A DNA stretch of 64,000 nucleotides. Origin: Ornithodoros turicata (lineage: Eukaryota > Arthropoda > Arachnida > Ixodida > Argasidae). The DNA lies in NCBI RefSeq assembly GCF_037126465.1, contig NC_088201.1:123764324-123828323 (forward strand), read 5' to 3'. The first letter of the stretch is position 1, and every line of letters starts with the position of its first letter. The position numbers were made by a program, and so were the translations under genes. The notes beneath the pieces were generated by a model that worked only from the letters and a program-made list of their open reading frames with translations, made no database searches and had not been told where the DNA came from. Below, piece after piece: positions 46,860-57,899 of this stretch.

Positions 46860-47560
46860 CGCCCGCGTTTGTTTGTTTGTTTTTGCTTTTAATGAACGTT
46901 TTATGATGGCTTGTTTTTGCTTTTAGACGTTTTATGATAGGCGTCCGTGAGCGATGCTCGCGTTTGTTTGTTTGTTTTTGCTTTTAATGAACTTTTTATG
47001 ATGGCTTGATTTATTGCCTGTTAGGCGCGGACTTCGAATGGCGCGTTTGCGGCGTCCTTGATGATGCCCGCGTTTGTCTGTGTTATTAAATATATGGAAC
47101 ACGCGTTGTTAGAGTGATCTTGATAAGACGTCCGCGGAATCGTTGCGCCCGTGTTTGGGTGATAGTAGGGCGTTCTTGGCGTGTGTGTGTGCCTTCCCTT
47201 TTATTGAGCATGTCATGCGATTCGTGTGCGATGCGCTGTGGACCGGGACACGGCCGGTGAGAGGTATACCCCGTTTTTGTTTCTTTGTCGTTTCGCGGGA
47301 CAATGCGTTTCTCTGTTTCATACCCCCTTTTTGTCTTCACTGCGTCATGCGACACGTGTTGTTACGAAAGCAATTTGATGAGATGCCATGCCCGTGCCAT
47401 TTTTGTGCGTATGTTTAGATAATGCCGACAGAAGACTCTGGTTCTTTTCCCCCTTTTACTGAACATGAAGCCACACATGTTGTTACAGAAGGACTTTGAC
47501 GAGACGCCCAGGCCGTTTTTGTGCGTATGTTTGGTAATGCTAGCTAATGACGAAAGAAGA
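46860..47560. repeat. Degenerate tandem repeats
   Basis: CGCGTTTGTTTGTTTGTTTT followed by GCTTTTAATGAAC and TTTTATGATGGCTTG occurs at about 46863 and 46960. Further right, units containing CACGTGTTGTTAC, GACGAGACGCC-like and TTTTTGTGCGTATGTTTGG recur at intervals of roughly 115-130 bp. The array is old and irregular. No coding frame continues across the units. Confidence 0.7.
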
Positions 47561-47904
47561 CTACTTTTTTGATGGTTTCTTTCATAAAACTTTTGGTGGC
47601 ACCGTACCGCTGTCAATCGACTGGGCGCGCATCATCTTTCTATGTGAAACCAGGAGACGCATGCAACTGACCACAACAGGCTGCGAAATTAATGCACATG
47701 ACATTTATTGCAAGGAACTGCATGGACAGGCTTTTGTTGGCGATGACAACAGTACATGTGGTCAAGGGCGGTTGTCTGAAACCCGTGCCGTAATGCCTCG
47801 GTAGTGGAGTACACTGTTGTTTTTATATGCTGTAGCATATCATGATGCGTGCTCATGCAAAATGACATCCGACTGTCATTTTATAGGATTAATGGTTCCG
47901 AGAC

Positions 47905-48025
47905 ATGTCATCGAACGTCGTTTGGTCGAAAGCCGTTTGATCGAACGCGGGACATTTGGTCGAAAGCCATTTGATCGAACGCCGTTTGATCGAAACGGCA
48001 GCGGTCGTTTGATCGATTTTTTATT
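47905..48025. repeat. Array of a ~15-bp motif, TTTGATCGAACGCCG
   Basis: At least seven degenerate tandem copies of a CGTTTGATCGAACGC-like 15-mer are present, with TTTGGTCGAAAGC as a variant. It is not CRISPR: there are no unique spacers between the repeats and the organism is eukaryotic. Confidence 0.85.
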
Positions 48026-48734
48026 GATTCGCTTGTAGCGTTGATGTAACAAAAAACAAGAAGAAAAACAAAAGAAAGCGTCAGTCCTAGATGCTGTTAT
48101 CTTAAGGAATATTTAACTCTGTGTAATACGCTACCTAATGGCCTGACATCCCTTTCTTTCGACTGTGTGGGACGGAATGTTCAAGAACATTGCGGGCACA
48201 TACGCCATTGCAAGTCACCAGTTCAGACCGGAAACGATGGACTACAATTTGCTACGCTGCCAAGGTCAAGAAGCTGAAGAGATACTGAAACAAAGAAAGC
48301 GCCGGTTCCGCGTAAAGCACCCACCAGCGTTTTGACCCGTCTTTTCTCCTTGTAGGGGAATAATCCGCATTCACTGAGCGACCCAAAGACGGATTTCACA
48401 ACACAAAGTTCAGTGACAAAAAGTTCGTTGTGCAAAGATAAGAGGTCAGAGCGGCTTAAGAGGAAAAAGTAGAACGAATTATTGGTTCCATTGTATGCTC
48501 AAGTATAGCACGTGCCTAGTGGTGTTCTTTTTAAGCTCGTCCTATCTCAAACTTTATAACTCCCTCCGATGTCCTGTTGCCGCGAGTTCCTGTAGTACAC
48601 TTGATGTACGTACTGGACCGTAAGGACGCTGGACTGATGTCTGTTATGATTTCGTTAGTTTGGGATGCGCCTATTTGCCTCTTGCGTACCACGGCGCACT
48701 GAGAAAAGCAATGCAAGCCTATCGGGTGTCCGCC

Positions 48735-48855
48735 CATTTCATCGAACGCGGGTTCGTCGAACGACGTTTCATCGATGCCATTTTATCGAATGCAGTTTCA
48801 TGGAACGCCACCGGACAGTTGCTCACCAGACAATTGCCCGTCGGACAACTGCTCA
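48735..48855. repeat. Second array of the same 15-mer family
   Basis: CATTTCATCGAACGC, CGTTTCATCGATGCC, ATTTTATCGAATGC and TTTCATGGAACGCC follow each other, then three GGACAGTTGCTCACC-like words (GACAATTGCCCG, GGACAACTGCTCACC). The orientation is the same as the array at 47.9 kb. Confidence 0.75.
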
Positions 48856-48970
48856 CCGTTAGAATCAATTTGCCACCATTTTAGATGTTTACTGTTGTAG
48901 GAAAATTTAATACGCAGATCCTGAACAAATCATAAATAGTACAGCGGAAAAGTGCAGAATACTTGGTGAT

Positions 48971-49522
48971 GTGGAAATATCCTCAGATGGGGATCACGAC
49001 TACTGCCCTGGGCCACAGCACATCTCGGAATTCGGAGAACAAATTGTAACCTACATTGCAGGTTATGTCGTACGTTCATTGAAGGCATCACTCCTGTGTC
49101 AAACCTGCGTGTGTCAGCTTACTACATCTTCAAATCAGCAACCGACCTATTCTCTCATCAACCAGAAAAGCATGGGTGGGCTACTGCACCCGTCAGAAAG
49201 CGTCATACAAATAGGACAGAAGTGTGAGAAGGTCTTTCGTGCAGCATCTTTCTTGAATAGGCTTTCCGTGAAGAATGTGCTGCAGCGCATGGTAAACGAG
49301 GTACTCCATGAATGCCTTCATCACAGACTATTCGAAAGTGCAAATGATCACATGTTTGACAACAGCCCATTGGAAAATCATTATATTCATCTAGTAAAAG
49401 CCATTGCAAACAGGTACTTGAAGACGCGGTTGCACTACGCATCCAGAGAGATAAACGAAAAACTTCACATCAACAGAGTTCGTCAAAAATTTACAAAGCT
49501 CACCCAGTTCAAAGGACAGTAA
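48971..49522 (+). pseudogene. P-element-type transposase C-terminus (THAP9-like)
   Basis: An open plus-strand frame of 183 codons encodes YIAGYVVRSLKASLLCQTC, then KSMGGLLHPSESVIQIGQKC with the GGL..PS and EK.FR blocks, and a helical tail (HYIHLVKAIANRYLKTRLHY). From memory, these are the conserved C-terminal features of P-element transposases and their THAP9-like relatives. No THAP domain or GTP-binding/catalytic region was found upstream, so this is either the last exon of a gene whose other exons are unrecognised or a truncated copy. The whole frame is undamaged, which is unusual for the surroundings. Confidence 0.7.
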
Positions 49523-49601
49523 GAAGTGCTTTATTCTCGTTTGCTTAGCAGCATAGAGTTCGGACAACGCATACCGCAGTAGAGTATATGCAATGTATGT
49601 A

Positions 49602-50031
49602 TATGTAGGGTGTATGCTATAAAAGGTCAGTCACATTTTCGTGCAAGAAGTGATACCTCCTTGATGCTATACCTCTATCACGAAAATACTTCCTCTGCCT
49701 CAAAGTGAATAATTGAGGTGCCTCAAAATGAATAATAATAAGGTGAGGAACCTACGAAACGATTGTGGTTACCTAGCGCTGTGTAACAAAATAAATATGA
49801 CCATGCAAACTTTCACCTCCATCCATCGGTATTGCGCATAGGAAACACATGAAGACGAAAGTTTTCGTGGCTGTGTTTATTTTATTGCGCAGTGAATGGT
49901 AACCACAATTTTTTCGTAGGTTTCTCTGGCATAAGTGATTCACTGTATGGCAGCACAAGTCCGTCTCTCAAATAGATATAGTGTCACGCGTGAAAATAGC
50001 ACTGACCTTTTATAGCATACACCCTGTATAT
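49602..50031. mobile_element. MITE with AGGGTGTATGCTATAAAAGG ends
   Basis: AGGGTGTATGCTATAAAAGG (49607-49626) recurs as an exact complement near 50005-50025, continuing into GTCAGT and imperfect similarity further in. Outer bases are TATGT on the left and TATAC on the right. The 430-bp interior is non-coding and itself has inverted TTTCTCTGGCATAA-type words. TA dinucleotides at the edges suggest a Tc1/mariner-type mover. Confidence 0.85.
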
Positions 50032-50039
50032 CATCCAAC

Positions 50040-51800
50040 GTACAAATAACAAAATCCATTAGAATGAGCAATACGTGGAGACTAATGAACGTGTTGGATT
50101 TCTTCTGTATGTTTATATTTTGTGCAATTTCTCCAATCTGAACTAAAAATTAGTTTGAAAAATTTGTTCTTTTCTCTTGAATGACAGCTAACTTATATGA
50201 AGCGCTATTCATTACAGAGAGGTCAGAGAAGCAAACCATTCATGGGCCATTTCTCCGGGTAAAGTCGTTAGCTATGTTTCGTAATGCTTCTGTGTCACAT
50301 GTCACCATGTGTCACATCAATACCCATGTACATAGAAGGGACACATACCCAATGTGGTACACCATCAGGATAGCAGCGCATTAATGAAGGATTACCTTCG
50401 ATAAACGATGGGTCCCTGCCCGTCTTTCTATGCGATCGATTTCGGATTGTTTGCAGGACTTGCATGCTAATCGGACTGTTAGTACATATTTAGGCGCGGC
50501 TCCAAATCACCCTCGAAACGATGTCATGCTAGTAGGTGCAAGTTGTTACAATCTACGCTTCTGGAAGCAGAGCATCGTTGTTTCCAAGGTTGTTTCGGAA
50601 TTCTTGGATGCATGTACCTATAGCGTACCAAAGTGGCCCCCAAAGTGTCGTGTGTAAAGCCTTCTCATTGGTTGTTCGACGTCACGTGATAGCTGCAAAG
50701 CTAAAACTGCTCTCCTATCTTTACGTCACTTCCACTACGCTCCTCTCCTTGCTCGAAAATGCTTCACGGCACCTCCTTTTCTTCCTTCCTCCATGGTTTT
50801 ACTGCATGCGCGCAGCAGTTTCACGCTGTCTCACATTTTGAGGGCACTGCTAGCGGCTCCACGGGTCCACTCTCCCCCGTTCTCGCACGCAGCAGATTCC
50901 GCTCGAAGGAGTGCGAGAAGGAAGGGGGAGTCATTGCCTTTTTTCTTAGAGTGTATAGGAAAATCTTCTCACCGTTGCTGAACGAATGCAAAACATTGGT
51001 AGAAAACGCTCGAGCTTTGTGGCTCTTATACTGTCGTTATTGTTCTTGTTGTTTTCATTCATTCGTGATGGTATTAGGTTGATCCCTATGGGCACCACGT
51101 TGCCCCTCCTCCCCCCCGCTGGCCGGGTTGAGTATTGTGCATGACAACTATGTCCTGTGTAAAATTCCGTCTGAGGGTACAACGCGTGCGCAACCATGTT
51201 ACTGTGCACATATTACGGGCTTTCCCGGCGTGTTCTAGTCAATATGTGATCGAAGTGGATCTATTGTTTGTGATTAATTTGTTACTGTTAGTCCTTTTTT
51301 TTTCGAACAAAAAGTGGAACCTTTTTAGGATGTGGTTTCGACTGTAGTCTAGGCAGTATACACCTCGCAGGTCGCCAGCGCAACTTGTGGACGGCTTACG
51401 CGTTTCCGCCCTCGCGCCGCTGACGCCGCCGCCGCCGGTCAAAGTGTCATCGGCGCACAGGTCTACTGTTGACTCATTGACCGCGGAGAACGGCCGAAGC
51501 ACTACACGGACGGGTACCACAAGAACGGATATTTTGGGTGCTTCGCTCGATCGTGGCTGGATTTGGATTCTTATTCACACGTCGCAGTGAGTGCAGTGAG
51601 TCTCGCTGCTTCCCGTAGAGCATGAAGGGAACCAAAAGAGAACCATAAACGAGAATTTGCGTCATAAAAGAACGGTTCTCATGGTTCACACTCAAACGAA
51701 TCAATCGCGAACGACCCATCACTAAATCCAAACGCCGCTGGTGGTTGGAGTTAGAGAACACGAGGGCGTCCGATGTCTTGGAAGAATGCGGTAATTTCCA
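50040..51800. other. No recognised gene; possible promoter-like sequence
   Basis: Near 50.67-50.69 kb an inverted CCAAT box (ATTGG) lies next to GACGTCACGTGA, a combined CRE and E-box word. GC-rich sequence at 51.38-51.44 kb follows. The predicted exons at 51.8 kb lie downstream on the plus strand, so a promoter here is possible but unproven. Confidence 0.3.
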
Positions 51801-51810
51801 CCACGAACAG

Positions 51811-52317
51811 CACCAGCAGAGCTTGAAGTTTGTGAAGCTTTAAGTGAGTATCCCTCGACGGATACACCACATGTGGCAACATTCTATACAGGTAAACGGC
51901 CGTGGTATCATTGTTTATTAGCGTTCGTTTGAGATTCTATTGTTCTTCCAGTCGTTTCGGCCCGTCGAGTTAATGCAAATGAAAACGAACATGGCTATGC
52001 TTGGAGACATGTTGTCGAGGGTGTGCTACTTTTAATTTGTAGTCGACTCACTGTGGTTTTCATCTTCAATGTTCTTTCAGGCCTAAACGGCTATCCCTCT
52101 CAGCGACTCTCCGAAAGTGTCAGAGGTTTTCTCTTTGAGCAAGCCTGTAATTCTTCACCGTCTAATGCGTTCCAGGTAAGAATGTGAGGTAAAAGGGAAG
52201 ATTCTTTAACGTTGATATGCCTGTATCATGTCTGTGTCGTTTTTCCTAGTGTGCTTCGACGGCAGAACTTCAGCTTGGCCGGAGAGTTCCAGAGATTGGA
52301 AAACACGAATTATACTG
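51811..52317 (+). CDS. Candidate multi-exon gene of unknown function
   Basis: Four plus-strand exons join in one frame: about 51811-51843 (donor GTGAGT), 51952-52020 (acceptor TTCTTCCAG, weak donor GTGTGC), 52081-52175 (acceptor TTCTTTCAG, donor GTAAGA) and 52250-52317 (acceptor TTTTTCCTAG, donor GTGAGT). The readable peptide includes PAELEVCEALIVSARRV, NENEHGYAWRHVVEGLNGY, QRLSESVRGFLFEQACNSS and LQLGRRVPEIGKHELYW. Introns are short (60-108 nt). Start and end exons are not identified; the frame leaves the last exon in phase 2. No family was recognised, and no transposon motif is seen. The support is splice-site quality plus phase agreement across three introns, so this is one of the better host-gene candidates here. 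Confidence 0.5.
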
Positions 52318-53367
52318 GTGAGTAATATCGATTATCTTTCTTATTTACGTACGGTGGCGATATTGTGAGAGAGATATCGAGATCCGTATGAACGGATGCT
52401 GTGTGGTTTGCAAACATAAATAACCACGAAGTGGTCTTGACACAGGCATGAGTAGCTCATCAGATGGCACTTCACGATCTTTTACAGATGCAACGTAGAG
52501 GTGCGCAGGTGACGAGAGGGCCCACAACGACCAACCAATAGTGCTGTAGATAAACGCTACGGCTGTAGCATATATGGAAGCCGTGCAACAAAACGCTTGG
52601 AAATCGATACCTAATTGTTTGCTTCAGCAAGTCACCACCTATGCCATATGTGCTTTGCGCAATATAGTGATTCTATTCCTCGATTTCCTGCGAACTTATA
52701 ACTGCATTTCATATACGTTTAATACGCGCTGATCGGCGCTTGTTAAATTAACGTGTTGTCAATCCAACATTCATTTTGTTGGTATCCGACGTCTTGTCTA
52801 CGTCGACTTTACAATAGTGAGTTGACTGGACAGTAAGAAACACGGTCGTCATGTTGGTGGTGACATCATACTCAAAGCTATTAAACACAGACACCTCACC
52901 CTTCAACTTGATGCACAGACAAACAGGATTCGCGGAGTCACTTTTTCTCTGCTCTTTTTTTCTTCTTTTTTTGAATAACAGACAGGACGAAATGTGTGAA
53001 AAGAATAAAACGTGTTTTTATGTTGTTTCTTAACTTCTTTAACATTCGTATAGGTTGTACTAAGGTGACCATGAAATGATTTTGCAAATTCGGAGCACTC
53101 TGGAGGAAAGGGTTCTAATGATTCATCACCTACCCTACACACATAAACTTTTAACCGTATTAGTGCAGCGGGGGTGCAGTTAAAATAGCGGGGTCTGACC
53201 GCCGGACCCTTCCATTCGAAACGGGCTTACGTCATCAACGTTCATTCCTCTCAGTGAACTGTAGACGACCTGGAGCACCCCCCCCCCCCCCGGAAGACCA
53301 CGTTGGAGCACCCTTTAGGTTTGGACAACAGTGACGTCGTATACCTGACGTCGAAATCTGTAGAAAT

Positions 53368-54082
53368 ATGGCGATACGCCAATTGTCAGCGACGAAGGAA
53401 GAGATTATGCGATCCACACAGCGTCTAGGAATCGTACCGTACGCAGCAGCTCCCAAAAGGCCACTGACAGAGACATTTTCTGACGAAGAAACTGACAGAG
53501 GGAAACGAGCTCCGGTAGCCATGCTGACAATCAACGGCTACTTTACACGTCTGGTAGGATTATGTGTCAACGATTCGATAGGATCTTAGCTGCAGGTCAA
53601 ACATCGTGCATGGGAAAGCTTGCAAGCCTGAGACACGGAAGAGAAAAAGACAACACGACACGTTCTCGTCGTGTTGTGTTGTGTTCACTTTGTCGTGTTG
53701 TCTTTTTCTCTAACGTGTCCCAGGTTTTTATCGTCGTTTTACAATGTACCAGCTCGCCTGCACCCTTGCACTTCTACCATTGAAGCTTGCAAGCTTGCTT
53801 GCAAAAGAGCGTCCGCGAATCGGCAACATCCCCTGTGTATGATGTCACGGCCAGTTCGCCTCGCAGGCGGGTCGTAGCAGCCGCCGTCCACGAACGTAGT
53901 TAATACAGAATCTTTTCGCTGTTTCAACGATTTTCGACTTCATATTTCACAGCGTGAATGCTTTAGTACAGTTTGTGGAGACTATGGGGGCCACGAAGGA
54001 GCTACGAAGGGCGACGAAGAAGCCGCCACGGAAGGCGCGATTGCCCAAGGGTGGAAAAGGAGTGACACGGGAAACCGGCAAG
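53368..54082 (+). CDS. Candidate two-exon coding region, unknown function
   Basis: Exon 1 starts at a Met (53368, context AAATATGG) after a TAG acceptor-like dinucleotide and is open to 53553, where CTG|GTAGGA is a donor. Exon 2 (53953-54082) starts after TATTTCACAG and ends at CAAG|GTAAAT. Phases agree. The peptide reads QLSATKEEIMRSTQRLGI, RPLTETFSDEETDRGKR, then a Gly/Glu/Ala-rich stretch (GGHEGATKGDEEAATEGA). It is acidic and low in hydrophobic residues, so probably disordered and soluble. It cannot be joined in phase to the exon ending at 52317 without an unseen exon. The family is not recognised. A 20-bp hairpin lies in the intron. Confidence 0.4.
53641..53710. repeat. Perfect 20-bp inverted repeat
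   Basis: GAGAAAAAGACAACACGACA at 53641-53660 is exactly complemented at 53691-53710, with a 30-bp loop that itself contains CGTGTTGTGTTGTGT. It lies in the intron of the candidate gene at 53.4-54.1 kb. A bidirectional terminator is not meaningful in this nuclear context. Confidence 0.9.
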
Positions 54083-54099
54083 GTAAATATCAGTGGTAG

Positions 54100-56390
54100 C
54101 GAAGGCGGGAAAGAATACGAAATCTGTCTTAGCAACCCTGCGCCCTTCATGATACCCATGCGAGCGTGGTTGTTGAGGGTCAAACTACGAAGGTAAACAA
54201 AAATAATTTAATCGGAGGTGCGAATAATGTGTGTACTAATGCAATATGCATGTTCTTAATATAGCAATTCGTGCGGTCTGCCAGTAGTACGTAAGAATGT
54301 AGACAGAGCCGAGTACGTTTCCGGTTCCTGTCCCTCTTCATGCTGTTAGCTATGAGTTTGCTGTACGTTGACTGCACACTTTGTGACTGTTCATAGCCGT
54401 TTTCTTCTTCATCGTCGTCGTATTTTAAATTTCAAACCACCAAGTCCAACATGGGACATTCCTCGGAGGAATGCCACATTTCAGGACTGTAGCCAGCTAT
54501 TGCTTTATTTGAGTATCAAGAATGTGGACAGCACTGACTTTGGAGCTGTCGGTTCCTCTTCCTGTCTTTGCGACGTTTGTGGGTGCGTGTGAGGAAGCCT
54601 TCTCAGCCAACATCAAGACATTCCTCACCTCCCAAGGGGTTAGGTCCAAGCTGTGTGAAGTGTGAAGTGTTGGACACACTTGTACCAAAGACATTGAGTT
54701 TGTGCTCTTCATCGGTGTATGATGATCTATTTCACTTTTTTCTTAGGGTACGACTATTCTGGTTTGCACGACAAAGGAATCAGGAAGTACGAAGTAGTAC
54801 GCTACGTCAGAAGGCACTGTGGCAGGCAGCGAGAGTTCGTAATCTCTGCACGTTGTTGTGATGTAACCAGAAGTTTTCTTTCCATGCAAAATGATATGCA
54901 TGGTTCTGTTGTCTATCCAGTGCTTTCAGTTGTAACCTAGATTACACATCTTTGTAACCTACTTTGTCACATAGCTCCTTACTGTGTTATTTGTATTTTG
55001 ACAGCCATGCAGAGTTCAGTAGTCTGTGCCTATATGTTTACTGTGTGTATGCCTGTGTACATAGATCCCTAGCATGTAATTTTATATTTCGAATCCTGCG
55101 CTGAGTTCAGTACTGGTGTGCACAACCGCCAGTATGTAGGTGCAGTTATGTGCAGGGCTGAGCACCTTGTGCAGCTTGAAAATCTACACCACATGGCAAG
55201 ATGTGTACAATATAGCAGAAGCACAGAACATTGTCGATGCTTTGACATGCCTTTAATACAAAAATGCTGTTGTAGTCAAAGTAGAAGTAGTCATCAGTAG
55301 GGTGTGTACATGCTGACCAAGGTTGTCACTGCTGGAAGCTGATATTATTGTGGCTGTTTTGCAAGATAAACTATCACAGACTTCTAAACTGAGCTAATGG
55401 ACTTGTGCCTTCTTATTCCCCCATAGCATTCGTTGCAATGCCAAAAACTGTGGGCAGACATAGCACCACACAGTATGCAAATATCTTATAATGTGATCTT
55501 CAAGTCCAAATATGTTAACTTCCACCTTTGTACGAGATATATGTGGAAAGTTACAGATGTGCATGAGGGCAGGTATAGGGGCATGCATTGGACATTAAGG
55601 TCCTGGACCCCACCTGTGTTTGCTGGGATTTGTACATTATCCTTTCGTGCTTATTCAGTACATGGACTGTCATACTGGTTATTTTGCACATTATTCTGTC
55701 GTGGGTATTGATGATGAAAGATGGAAGCCACTGAAAAGTCACTGTGTTCCAGCCTCAGAACATCAATTATCTCATGTGGGTATTTATACTGTTCACAACG
55801 GCATGGCGAATTTACCTGTGATAAAAGAAATCAAGCCCCCACCTCGTCTCCTGTGTCCTTTGTTGCACGCATGTCGCTAGTGTTGATTCTTCTCTGTGTA
55901 CAAGTTGTTTGATGTTTTGCTTTTGGATTTGCTTTCAACAGCGATTGTGATATTCCGCGTTTCGATATCGCGACGGAAGGAACGAGCAGCGCGAGCGCCC
56001 GGCCCGCGCTATACGTAATGGTGACGTACCAGGTGACGTCATTATGACGGAATTTGTAGTTTCCCCCGCAACGGATGGATGGCGCTGACGGTCTTTATCA
56101 TAGCCGCCCTTGAAGACGTGGTGGCCAATCCAAGCTTCGCTACCATTTATATTTACCTTGAAACCGGTACAAGGGACTGCGGGAGTTGAGTGGGGGTGAC
56201 TTTGGCGAGCGGCACGATCGAGGGGGTGCTGCCTAGGGAGCGGCCTTAGTTTGTCCAGGTATGGAATAAACCTTTCGTTGTTTGACTGACCTGCCTTGTG
56301 CTCCTCTTGGATGGGCTCTTGGATGGCCTCTTGGATGGGCTCTGCCGAGCGTGCCGGGGAAATGTGAAAGAATTCCCATAAGTTATGGCC
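54100..56390. other. No recognised gene
   Basis: Possible continuation of the candidate gene: after AAACCACCAAG at about 54449 a phase-1 frame runs to a stop near 54513. A stretch at 54.5-54.66 kb translates to VGACEEAFSANIKTFLTSQG, which hints at a transposase tail but is too short to assign. From 54.95 to 55.7 kb the sequence is T-rich and non-coding. A 182-codon minus-strand frame at 55.9-56.5 kb is not recognised and overlaps the neighbouring repeat. Confidence 0.35.
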
Positions 56391-56393
56391 TTC

Positions 56394-57523
56394 CCCAAGC
56401 AGCACACAATATTGGGCCCATATTGGCTCGTCATTGGCGATACGGGTCCAGTATGGGGCCCGTTTCGCCAATATTTCCCCCATATTGGCTGATACTGGGT
56501 GGGCAATATGGGCCCCATATTACCCCGTTTGAGCCAATATTGGGAAAATCAATGCACTATGGGCCCGATATTGCCCGTATGCACCCCATATTGACTGAAA
56601 ATACAGAAAATGGTACGTACCCGTGTTGTACAAATGCCCAAGCAGCACGACAACATATTGGACGCTGAAGCGTGTCAAATGCCCAATTCAGTACATCGTT
56701 ACATCCAAACGTCCCGCGGATGACACGCATTCTTCGAAACAGCCAACATACGTGGCAATCCCATTGTAACGTTCACTAGAACTCCACAACTCAACTTTCC
56801 ACGTTCTACAAGCAGCCGCCATCTTGCTTCGCGATGCCATTGACAATCGGTCGAGCCGACTGAGAGCGAGCCTATGGTCGTGTGAGCGAAATCACGCGTC
56901 CTACAACCAATGCGCATGCGCGATAGTCGGATCGGACGTTTCATGCGGGCTAAAATGTCGCTGGTTCCTGTAATAATAACGGAATTGCGGCAGGTCAAGC
57001 AAAAACACAATGTTTGATAGGAAGTGATGAATCTTCTGTAAAGTTAGGTGCTTTCAAGTTGCTGCAAGCAGTGTGTGTTGTTCTGGCGTATCTCCGTCAC
57101 CGTCACGAAAGTTTTTCGCTCCTTTGTACTCTCGGAGCGGGTTGGAAAATTTTGGTTCGTACACTATTGCGATCCCAGTGAAGGCTTCTGAGGGATGTTT
57201 GGCATTACCAGTTCCATGGGACTGCTGGTGTCCTTCAGCAAGACGGGCGTAGCACCCGTTCTTCGATTTTGACGCGATGCAGTGTTTTTCTTTTCTTTTC
57301 TTTTTTGTAATTGTATGCAACGTGGATCAATGAGATCTGCAGAAATGAACAATAAAAAAAAAGGAGAGAAGCAACGTCAGTAGTGGATATGAAACCGGAT
57401 AATGCTTTCTCATGACACGGACTCCCCGTTGATGTTATCAGAGGAATATTGGCAATATTGCCGAAAAATGAGCTTGCCAATATGGGCAGCACATATTGGA
57501 CCAATAATGGCGTGCTGCTTGGG
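56394..57523. mobile_element. ATATTGG-rich TIR element, compound
   Basis: The terminal word CCCAAGCAGCAC occurs at 56394 (CCCAAGCAGCACACAATATT) and at 56637 (CCCAAGCAGCACGACAAC), and inverted at the right end (57512-57523). About a dozen CCAATATTGGG/CCCATATTGG-like words fill the left 250 bp, and several more lie near the right end. The most economical reading is an element 56637-57523 with a second, truncated left end of a related element in front. No transposase was recognised. No target duplication is evident. Confidence 0.75.
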
Positions 57524-57734
57524 TTGTCCCTCGTGCGCCAGGCAAAAACCCGAATCATCATCACCGTCATCAGGTTTAGTACAGAGGAAGAAATTGAAAA
57601 CGATCATAGGCTTCACAAATATCGTTTCACGATCCCTTTAACATATGAACTGCGTTTCGATTAGATCCATACATGTGATTTTCGCATATTATTAATTTTA
57701 TTTCTGAGAAAAAGATTCTTCAGCAGATTTGTAG

Positions 57735-57877
57735 GTTCTACCTCACTGCGCTGTAGACTTCAGAACACCTGTATCTATCGTAGCTGATGGCCTTGATTGG
57801 GCCACAGAGATAGTCGTACATCTCCAGGCAACACGGGTCCACATTCTCGGGATTCGCCACATCAAGGTAGCAAGTAC
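57735..57877 (-). CDS. Candidate terminal exon, Cys-rich
   Basis: After a good acceptor (CTATTCCTTCCAG, minus strand) the frame encodes about 47 residues containing GTCYLDVANPENVDPCCLEM, then YDYLCGPI and RYRCSEVYSAV, and a stop. Five cysteines, including a CC pair, would suit a small secreted protein, but no signal peptide exon was found and no family is recognised. Alternatively this is chance. Confidence 0.25.
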
Positions 57878-57899
57878 CCGCTGGAAGGAATAGAACAGA

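Noticed and set aside
47905..48025. CRISPR-like short repeats
   Set aside because: Repeats are contiguous and degenerate with no unique spacers, and the genome is eukaryotic.
55935..56483. 182-codon minus-strand open frame
   Set aside because: No family recognised, and its first third is the ATATTGG repeat; kept only as an unassigned stretch.
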